Below the pieces are notes generated by a model. That model was not told the DNA's origin. It saw nothing but the letters and a program-made list of their open reading frames with translations, and ran no database searches. Positions 58,572 through 64,000 of a stretch of 64,000 nucleotides of DNA are shown piece by piece. The first letter of the stretch is position 1, and each line of letters opens with the position of its first letter. Source of the DNA: UBA967 sp044375555 (GTDB lineage: Bacteria > Verrucomicrobiota > Verrucomicrobiia > Chthoniobacterales > Terrimicrobiaceae); NCBI GenBank assembly GCA_044375555.1, contig JBILML010000008.1, positions 27,853 through 91,852 on the forward strand, read 5' to 3'. The translations under genes were made by a program, and so were the position numbers.

Positions 58572-60117
58572 GCGGGGCGCTTTCCCGGAGTCCAGCCGGT
58601 GTGATGCGGGTGTAGCGGGCATTGGCGCGGAGTGCGGCAAGATTGCCAGCTCCGAGGTAGCCCATGCCGCTTTGGAGGCCGCCCGCGAGTTGGCCAAGAA
58701 CCGTGTCGGCAGAGGCCGAAACCTCCTTGAGCGCTTCCACGCCCTCGGCGGCGGATTTTTGGGAGAGTTCTTTGGCATGACCGTAGCGCGCGGCGCTCCC
58801 GGCCTTCATCGCCGCATGGCTGCCCATGCCGCGGTATTGTTTATAAAATTTCCCATTGATCTCCATGATCTGCCCTGGCGCCTCGGGGCAACCGGCGAGG
58901 AGGCTTCCGCACATGACGGCATCGGCCAGGGTGAGGGCCTTCACCACATCGCCGGATTTGGTGATGCCGCCGTCGGCAAGGATGGCGACCCCGCATTCGG
59001 CGGCGGCCTGCGAGCAAACATAGAGCGCGGTGAGTTGCGGGATTCCCACGCCAGCCACCACTCGGGTGGTGCAAATCGAGCCCGGACCTTGGCCGACTTT
59101 GATCGTCGTCGCTCCGCATTCTGCCAAAAACTCGACGCCCGCGGCGCTGGTCACATTGCCGGCGATCAAGGGCAACTTGGGAAATGCCGCACGAATGGCT
59201 CGAACACTTTCCCCGACGCCTCGCGAGTGGCCGTGGGCGGTGGAGACGGCAGCGATATCAAGTCCACGGTCCACAAGTGCTCCGACATGGGCAATCAGAC
59301 CCTCTTTGTCGATTTGGCCTTCGGAGTCGCGTGGGGCCATGACAGCCGCTCCGCAGACGAGTCGGAATTTCTCATCTCTTGCAGGCTTCGTTTGCAGAGA
59401 GCGCTCCTGGGTAATGCGCTCAATATCGCTGAGAGTGAAAAGTCCCCGCAGGCGGTCTTCTTTGTCCACGACGAGGAGTTTGTGGATGCCGATGTGCTCG
59501 GTAAAAAATCGATCGGCCCGGGCGATGGGATCGGCGCCGAGTTCGTCCTCGCGAATCGTGAGAACTCCAGCTCGGGGCATCATCGCCTCGGAGACGCCGC
59601 GTGGTGCGAAGCGAGGACGCACGCAGTGACCTGGGAGAAGACCGAGCAGGCGGTCCTCCGCATCCACGACGGGAAAGGTCGAGAAGCTGAATTTTTTCTC
59701 TTCGATCAAGGCGAGGACATCTCCGATCCGCTGGTCGGGATGAACCTTGATGGGTTCACGAATCAGGCCGTGGACATGGTTTTTTACCCGCGAAACCTCG
59801 GAGAGTTGCTGCTTCGCAGGCATGTTGTAGTGGATGAGTCCAAGGCCCCCATTCAATGCCAGGGCGATCGCCATTCGCGATTCGGTGACGGTGTCCATGT
59901 CCGAAGAAACAACCGGCAGGTGGAGGGGAAGCCCGGGTGCTATCAGGGTTTCGAGATTCGCCTCGCGTGGCACGATCTCACTGTAAAGCGTGGCGAGGGA
60001 CACATCGTCGTAGGTGAGGGAAACTCCGGAGTTCGACTGAAAAAACTCGTCCGCTGGACGATAGAAGGTGCAATCAAGATTCCGTGAAAGGGAGGATTTC
60101 TTCGTTGAGCTTTCCAT
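58540..60117 (-). CDS. guaB: Inosine-5'-monophosphate dehydrogenase
   Basis: 525 residues. Oxidises IMP to XMP for guanine nucleotides. TYDDVSLATLYSEIVPREAN start, SSDMDTVTESRMAIALALNGG, two CBS domains in the middle (about 115-235), the GNVTSAAGVEFL loop, catalytic Cys in KVGQGPGSICTTRVVAG, and the flap Arg/Tyr region in YRGMGSHAAM. It is slightly longer than usual because of its N-terminus. The long antisense frame over it has no homology. Its 3' end overlaps the M14 start. Confidence 0.94.
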   Translation of the reverse strand: MESSTKKSSLSRNLDCTFYRPADEFFQSNSGVSLTYDDVSLATLYSEIVPREANLETLIAPGLPLHLPVVSSDMDTVTESRMAIALALNGGLGLIHYNMPAKQQLSEVSRVKNHVHGLIREPIKVHPDQRIGDVLALIEEKKFSFSTFPVVDAEDRLLGLLPGHCVRPRFAPRGVSEAMMPRAGVLTIREDELGADPIARADRFFTEHIGIHKLLVVDKEDRLRGLFTLSDIERITQERSLQTKPARDEKFRLVCGAAVMAPRDSEGQIDKEGLIAHVGALVDRGLDIAAVSTAHGHSRGVGESVRAIRAAFPKLPLIAGNVTSAAGVEFLAECGATTIKVGQGPGSICTTRVVAGVGIPQLTALYVCSQAAAECGVAILADGGITKSGDVVKALTLADAVMCGSLLAGCPEAPGQIMEINGKFYKQYRGMGSHAAMKAGSAARYGHAKELSQKSAAEGVEALKEVSASADTVLGQLAGGLQSGMGYLGAGNLAALRANARYTRITPAGLRESAPHDIIEVKTGG

Positions 60118-60163
60118 GACACATACTCCGGAAAGGGCTTTTTCGAAGCAAGACGAAACTGGG

Positions 60164-61003
60164 TCAGGGTTCGTCGCCCTGTGCGGGCTTCTGGGTGTCT
60201 TTATACCAAAGGATGCCGTGTTTGCGGAGATTCAGAATGAAGGCGCGGAGGTTGTCGGCCATTTCGCGATTGCTGATGAGCATGCCCAGAGCGCCGCGGC
60301 CAGTTTGGGCTTGCTGGGCGAGAGCTCGAAATTCGTCGGAGGCTTTCTTGGCGGAGTCCATCGTTTCCTGTCCGGATTTCAGCAGGGTATCAAAACGGCC
60401 CGAGGATTCGGCGAGTTTTCCGGTGGTGGTTTGTAGGTTTTTGACGGTGGTGGAGATCGATTCGAGTTCGGATTTGGATAGCACGGTCTGGTCGAGCTTT
60501 TCGACCACCGTGTTGATGTTTTTCACCGTAGTTCGGAGGTCTGCGATCAAATCCCCCGCACCCTCGGTGAGGCCACCAATTCCATCACCGATATCCGAGC
60601 CCTTGATCGTCGAGTCTGCCTCGATGAGGGGGCCTTCGGGTTTACCGCTCTTCAAAACGATCTGGATGTATTTGTCCCCGAGAAGACCCGAACTGCCGAT
60701 GGAGAATTGGCTTTCTACGGGAATTCGCACCTGCTCGAGGATTCGAAGTTCCACATTCACGCCCTGCATGTCGGGCATGATGACCGGGTCGGCGGTGACG
60801 CGGCCAACCTTGGCGCCGGCGAGCAGGACTTCGGAGCCACGGATGATGCCGCTGGCATTCGCGAACTCGACACGGAGGTTGTAGTAATTGGCAAACCCTT
60901 CTCCGAGCCTTCCGAAATAAATCAAAAGCATGCCGGTGATCGTCAGTCCGATCAGAATGAAAATGCCGACCTTGATTTGTGTTTTACGATCTTCGGTGGT
61001 CAT
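60164..61003 (-). CDS. mlaD: MlaD-like MCE-domain lipid transport protein
   Basis: 279 residues. One N-terminal transmembrane helix (about 11-30), one MCE domain (about 40-120, with GSEVLLAGAKVGRV and SQFSIGSSGLLGDKYIQI), and a C-terminal helical extension (about 130-250) rich in Thr/Ser/Lys, longer than in E. coli MlaD. It bridges the membrane in the MlaFEDB phospholipid transporter. It lies nine bases downstream of mlaF on the same strand. No mlaC or mlaB is seen in the window. Confidence 0.9.
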   Translation of the reverse strand: MTTEDRKTQIKVGIFILIGLTITGMLLIYFGRLGEGFANYYNLRVEFANASGIIRGSEVLLAGAKVGRVTADPVIMPDMQGVNVELRILEQVRIPVESQFSIGSSGLLGDKYIQIVLKSGKPEGPLIEADSTIKGSDIGDGIGGLTEGAGDLIADLRTTVKNINTVVEKLDQTVLSKSELESISTTVKNLQTTTGKLAESSGRFDTLLKSGQETMDSAKKASDEFRALAQQAQTGRGALGMLISNREMADNLRAFILNLRKHGILWYKDTQKPAQGDEP

Positions 61004-61012
61004 GTGCGCTCC

Positions 61013-61771
61013 TCAATAAATGGTTTCCCCCGATCTTCCATCCACAAAATCCCGGATGATCGGATCGGTGCTATCCCGCAATTCCTGCTGGTTTCCCAAA
61101 AAGTAAATCCGGCCTTCGTTCAGAAGAGCCACACGGTCGGCGATGTGGTAGCAACTCACCATGTCGTGGGTCACGACGATCGAGGTGACATGGAGTTCGC
61201 GTTGGAGGTGGCGGATGAGTTTGTTGATGCTGTCCGACACGATCGGGTCGAGGCCTGCGGTCGGCTCGTCGTAGAGGATCACATCGGGTGGCGAGATGAT
61301 GGCGCGCGCAAGAGCCACGCGCTTGCGCATGCCGCCGCTGAGATTCACTGGCATTTTGAGTTCGTGGCCCGTCATGTTCACCATTCCAAGCGACTCGGCG
61401 ACTTTATCGCGGATGATTTTCGGATTCCTCTCTCCGCTCTCACGCAGCGGGAACGCGACATTATCGAAAACATTCATCGAATCGAAGAGCGCCCCATCTT
61501 GGAAAAGCATGCCGATTTTTTTTCGCACCGGCTCAAGCTGCCGCTCGGTGAGGGTCGTAATTTCGCGGCCTTCGAAAATGATCGATCCCGAAATCGGATG
61601 CATCAAGCCAATGAGGTGGCGCAGGAAGACGCTTTTGCCCCCGCCACTCTTGCCAAGCAGAACGATCGTTTCGCCGGCCATCACATCGAGCGAGAGGCTG
61701 CGGAGAATTTCCTGCGCGCCGATTTTTTGGACGAGGTTGCGGACTTGAATCAGTGGTTCGGTCTTCATCAT
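61013..61771 (-). CDS. mlaF: MlaF-like ABC transporter ATPase
   Basis: 252 residues. Walker A LLGKSGGGKSVFLRHL, Q-loop FQDGALFDSMNVFDNVAFPL with the MlaF-type spacing, signature NLSGGMRKRVALARAI (LSGGM is specific for MlaF-like ATPases), Walker B VILYDEPTAGLDPI and the VTHDM H-loop. It powers the MCE lipid transport complex. ATG at 61771 overlaps the mlaE stop codon (ATGA), and a second ATG follows directly; the longer upstream frame is antisense to or overlaps mlaE. Confidence 0.94.
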   Translation of the reverse strand: MMKTEPLIQVRNLVQKIGAQEILRSLSLDVMAGETIVLLGKSGGGKSVFLRHLIGLMHPISGSIIFEGREITTLTERQLEPVRKKIGMLFQDGALFDSMNVFDNVAFPLRESGERNPKIIRDKVAESLGMVNMTGHELKMPVNLSGGMRKRVALARAIISPPDVILYDEPTAGLDPIVSDSINKLIRHLQRELHVTSIVVTHDMVSCYHIADRVALLNEGRIYFLGNQQELRDSTDPIIRDFVDGRSGETIY

Positions 61772-62553
61772 CCGGCGGGAAAAACAATGTTGAGAGCCAT
61801 CGTCAGGAAAAAATTCACGATGAGGATGGCGAGCGAGCAATTCACAACCGTTGCCGTGGTGGCGCGACCCACGCCGACCGCGCCGTTTTTTGCCTCCAAT
61901 CCCTCGCGGCAACTGATGAACACCACGATCGCGGCGAAGAAAAATCCCTTCACCAGGGTCATGATGATGTCACTCGACTCGGAGAATTTCTGTGTGTTGG
62001 CGAAAAAATACGCTCCCTGAATTCCCAACACTTCCACGCCCACATAGTAGCTGGCGAGAATTCCGAATCCCGCACACTCCACCACCAGAAACGGCATGGA
62101 AATAAACATCGCGAGCGCCCGGGGAACGACCAGGTAGTCGACGGGATTCACCGCCAGCGCACGGAGCGCATCGATTTGTTGGGTAACTTTCATGGTGCCG
62201 ATCTCGGCCGTCATGGCGGCGCCGACACGACCCGCCACCATCACGCCGGCAAGCACGGGGCCGAGTTCGCGAAACATCGACAACGCCACCACCGGACCAA
62301 CCGCTGTTTCCATGTTCAGCACATCGAATTGAAAAAATGCCTGAGCCGTGAAAACCGCCCCGGTGAATGCCCCCGTAACGATCACCACCAACTGCGAGCG
62401 AAAGCCAATTTCTGCGATTTGCTGGATGACGAGTCGCGGGCGGATTCGTCCGGCAGCGATCGACAGAAGTGTCTCCCCCGCTAGAGCCGCAACCTGCCCC
62501 AGAAAGGCGAGGAATTGGACAAAGAGACGGACAGTAAATTCGGCGACGGCCAT
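61768..62553 (-). CDS. mlaE: MlaE-like permease
   Basis: 261 residues with about five to six transmembrane helices. MlaE/YrbE family: LVVIVTGAFTGAVFTAQAFF, RELGPVLAGVMVAGRVGAAMTAEIG (the EA-like coupling segment), IDALRALAVNPVDYLVVPRAL and GVGRATTATVVNCSL at the end. It forms the membrane channel of the MlaFED complex. First gene of the mla run, followed by mlaF with a four-base overlap. A 27-base gap separates it from the small ACT-like gene upstream. Confidence 0.93.
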   Translation of the reverse strand: MAVAEFTVRLFVQFLAFLGQVAALAGETLLSIAAGRIRPRLVIQQIAEIGFRSQLVVIVTGAFTGAVFTAQAFFQFDVLNMETAVGPVVALSMFRELGPVLAGVMVAGRVGAAMTAEIGTMKVTQQIDALRALAVNPVDYLVVPRALAMFISMPFLVVECAGFGILASYYVGVEVLGIQGAYFFANTQKFSESSDIIMTLVKGFFFAAIVVFISCREGLEAKNGAVGVGRATTATVVNCSLAILIVNFFLTMALNIVFPAG

Positions 62554-62580
62554 GGCTGATCAGGAAAATCCGAATCCCGG

Positions 62581-62853
62581 CTAGAGGATTCTCTGGGTTT
62601 TCTTACCAGAGTTTCCCGCCTGGGGAAGTTGGCCGACAAATCGAGGCTCCAAGCCGATCTTTCGGAAAATGGATTCGATGGATTCGATCGAAGGAAGCTC
62701 GCCCCCAAATTCCATGAAAACCACATCATGGTTCGTATCCGCCTTGTAGCGAAGGTTCGGAATCACATCCAACTCGAGAGCCAGACCCAGCATTTTATCG
62801 GGCTGCCGGACTCCTGCCGCGTAGATTTCCACCTCAATCATGCGTGCCATCAT
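62581..62853 (-). CDS. Small ACT/NIL-like domain protein
   Basis: 90 residues from the ATG at 62853. An IEVEIYAAGVRQPDKMLGLA half followed by LRYKADTNHDVVFMEFGGEL and a helix (SIESIFRKIGLEPRFVG) gives the beta-alpha-beta-beta-alpha-beta order of ACT/NIL-type domains. No further match is recognised. The frame is open further upstream (coding-like to about 62935), but no standard start exists there other than far inside the divergent gene; a CTG at 62952 would be needed. Located directly upstream of mlaE in the same direction, so it may be in that operon. Confidence 0.55.
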   Translation of the reverse strand: MMARMIEVEIYAAGVRQPDKMLGLALELDVIPNLRYKADTNHDVVFMEFGGELPSIESIESIFRKIGLEPRFVGQLPQAGNSGKKTQRIL

Positions 62854-62952
62854 CCCGCCGCGCTCTTCCAAAGCAAGGCGGATTTTCCCCGCAGCGCCCC
62901 AAGCGGTTTTTTCCTTGATGGAACGCGGGCATCGGACTCTTAATGCAGGCAG

Positions 62953-63366
62953 ATGAAGCCAATTTTCTTCGCCCTCCTGGCCGTGATCGTGTGTTCCCCG
63001 GTATTTGCGGATATCCAAGCGCCGCCCGCTTCGGATTACGGAGCGACTCGCAAGCTGGGCCGAGGACTCGGAAACATCGCTTTTGGCCTCACTGAAATCC
63101 CATTTCAAATGTCGGTCATCAATGACCTCGAAGGCAATTCGGCGGCATTCAGCTACGGTCTCGTTCGAGGAGTTGGAAGGGTTTTTGCGCGTCTGGGTTT
63201 CGGCATCTACGAAGTCGCCCTCTTCCCTTTCCCCACGCAAAACGGCAGCTACTACCCGCCTTATCGGAGCGACATTCCATGGATCAACTCGGGCTACTCG
63301 GAATTTCCGCCCGAGTTGGGATTCGAGACTCGATACGATTACAGTCGTCTCAGCTCGAACCTGTGA
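62953..63366 (+). CDS. TIGR04073-like exosortase-system-associated secreted protein
   Basis: 137 residues with a clear signal peptide (about 1-19, ending VFA). The segments RKLGRGLGNIAFGLTEIPFQ, GLVRGVGRVFARLGFGIYEV, and ALFPFP with a C-terminal Y-x-P-P-Y region match the family annotated as exosortase system-associated, TIGR04073, which is common in Verrucomicrobia. No biochemical function is known. No exosortase or PEP-CTERM protein is visible in the window. It is divergent from the ACT-like gene. Confidence 0.72.
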   Translation: MKPIFFALLAVIVCSPVFADIQAPPASDYGATRKLGRGLGNIAFGLTEIPFQMSVINDLEGNSAAFSYGLVRGVGRVFARLGFGIYEVALFPFPTQNGSYYPPYRSDIPWINSGYSEFPPELGFETRYDYSRLSSNL

Positions 63367-63409
63367 GATTGGCTGAGTTTTTGGTCAACATGGGGGATTG
63401 TTTTAGGGG

Positions 63410-63919
63410 ATGAAAATTTCACTTTCCGTCCCTGTTTACAATGAGCGTGAGGCTTTACTGCCGTTGTTCGAAAACGTGCAACGCGTCATGCGCGCGCATT
63501 ATGGCAACGACTGGGAGATCATTTTCGTCAATGACGGGAGCCACGATGGCAGTGAGAAATTGTTGGACGATCTCGCCTCGAAAAACCCTGAAGTCAAAGT
63601 CGTTCACTTTCGTCGGAATTTCGGCCAAACGGCGGCAATGATGGCGGGGTTTGATTTTGCCCAAGGTGAAACGATCATCCCGCTCGATGGCGACGGTCAA
63701 AACGATCCCGAGGACATCCCTCGAATCGTCGCCAAGCTCGACGAGGGTTACGAGGTCTGCTCCGGTTGGCGAAAGGACCGGCAGGACAATGCGCTCCAGC
63801 GAAACATCCCGAGCATCATCGCCAACAAGCTCATCTCGCTCGTCTCCGGTGTGGAACTTCACGACTTCGGCTGTTCGTTGAAAGCCTGTCAGAAAGTTTG
63901 TGATTGGGTCAAAAACTGA
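63410..63919 (+). pseudogene. GT2 (DPM-like) glycosyltransferase, 3' part lost at an insertion
   Basis: 169 residues. The first ~158 residues are a normal polyprenyl-phosphate GT2: SLSVPVYNEREALLPLF, FVNDGSHDGSEKLLDD, the FRRNFGQTAAMMAGFDFAQG segment, LDGDGQNDPEDIP metal site and LHDFGCSLKA. Family members continue for another 80-150 residues after the GCSLKA-type motif, with the catalytic base region and membrane helices. Here the frame instead ends after about eleven non-homologous residues (CQKVCDWVKN). The break lies at about 63886, just where insertion-sequence-like DNA begins, so the gene is probably interrupted and inactive unless the remainder is re-joined. Confidence 0.7.
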
Positions 63920-64000
63920 AAGGACAGGAAAATGACTAAAACAACGGAGACAAAAAAGAGAAGTGCAGATGAGATCATCGACATGATGTTGGAGGATTAC
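63887..64000 (+). mobile_element. Insertion sequence, left end (right end outside window)
   Basis: The DNA after the GT2 homology break starts TGTCAGAAAGTTTGTG, is AT-richer than the surrounding GT gene, and leads within 45 bases into a new open frame with its own ribosome-binding site and a transposase-like N-terminus. This gives a standard left-end layout: terminal inverted repeat, short leader, transposase. The right terminal repeat and the target-site duplication cannot be seen. Confidence 0.55.
63932..64000 (+). CDS. Transposase N-terminus, possibly IS256/Mutator type, cut by window end
   Basis: Only 23 residues are visible (frame open to the last base), starting with ATG at 63932 after an AGGACAGG ribosome site. 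The piece KKRSADEIIDMMLEDY resembles the first helix of Mutator/IS256-type transposases, in which a LLxxLLKDY-like segment precedes the GENGLLKQLTK motif. The identification is tentative because the DDE domain lies outside the window. Confidence 0.4.
   Translation, partial: MTKTTETKKRSADEIIDMMLEDY

Overview
The window is about 64 kb of GC-rich bacterial chromosome, almost certainly from the phylum Verrucomicrobiota (PVC superphylum). This rests on gene content: a planctomycete/verrucomicrobia-type bacterial microcompartment (BMC) for L-rhamnose/L-fucose, a GreA-type factor with a very long N-terminal extension as in Chlamydiae, a bacterial SUI1 protein, an exosortase-associated TIGR04073-like protein, ExbD-like proteins of planctomycete type, and a FTLIELLVVISIIAILA-type pseudopilin. 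No rRNA, tRNA, CRISPR array or complete prophage was seen.

Layout. 1-1107: the end of an LTxxQ-motif protein and a rhodanese. 1128-1845: a three-unit intergenic repeat array. 1906-2826: a BASS-family symporter. 2833-7806, minus strand: gmd, a GT2-GtrA fusion, purine nucleoside phosphorylase, then an ECF sigma / anti-sigma-like / HtrA-like trio in which all three catalytic triad positions of the HtrA-like protein are glycine. 7935-12108: a lactonase and GMC oxidoreductase pair plus an MFS transporter, with two REPIN-like hairpin elements flanking the GMC gene. 12134-13827: umuDC. 13841-23509: divergent rhaB, a DeoR regulator and an eleven-gene BMC operon (PduL, three BMC-H, AckA, three BMC-P, CoA-acylating aldehyde dehydrogenase, class II aldolase, an LDH/MDH-family dehydrogenase). 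L-rhamnulose-1-P or L-fuculose-1-P would be cleaved to lactaldehyde, oxidised inside the shell to lactoyl-CoA, and converted through lactoyl-P to lactate and ATP.

23589-31345: an L,D-transpeptidase, an unusual transporter/hotdog-thioesterase fusion, a GH75-like lipoprotein, a decayed PIN toxin beside its antitoxin, a LOG-family protein, DAHP synthase, SppA and SUI1. 31552-35058: an AT-richer three-gene operon for an ExbB/MotA-like channel with a zinc ribbon and a coiled-coil tail plus two different ExbD-like partners. This is the best candidate in the window for a poorly described machine. 35144-36382: sufT and an intact FitAB/VapBC-like toxin-antitoxin pair with a perfect 14-bp inverted repeat over the antitoxin start. 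36410-37077: a second intergenic repeat array. 37177-47345: Kup, a glycolipid-type glycosyltransferase with an adjacent GH1 protein, lipA, rlmH, mpg, the large GreA-like protein, a Nudix protein and a CYTH-like protein.

47326-62853: a split CHR transporter, an isolated AT-rich pseudopilin, rplS-rnhB-yraN-uup-rapA in a tightly overlapping operon, a HAD phosphatase, ptsI, an M14-like peptidase, guaB, and the mlaE-mlaF-mlaD lipid transport operon with a small ACT-like protein upstream. The window ends with a TIGR04073-like protein and a GT2 glycosyltransferase gene that appears cut by an insertion sequence whose transposase begins at 63932 and runs off the edge.

All family names come from reading motifs by eye; no database search was possible.
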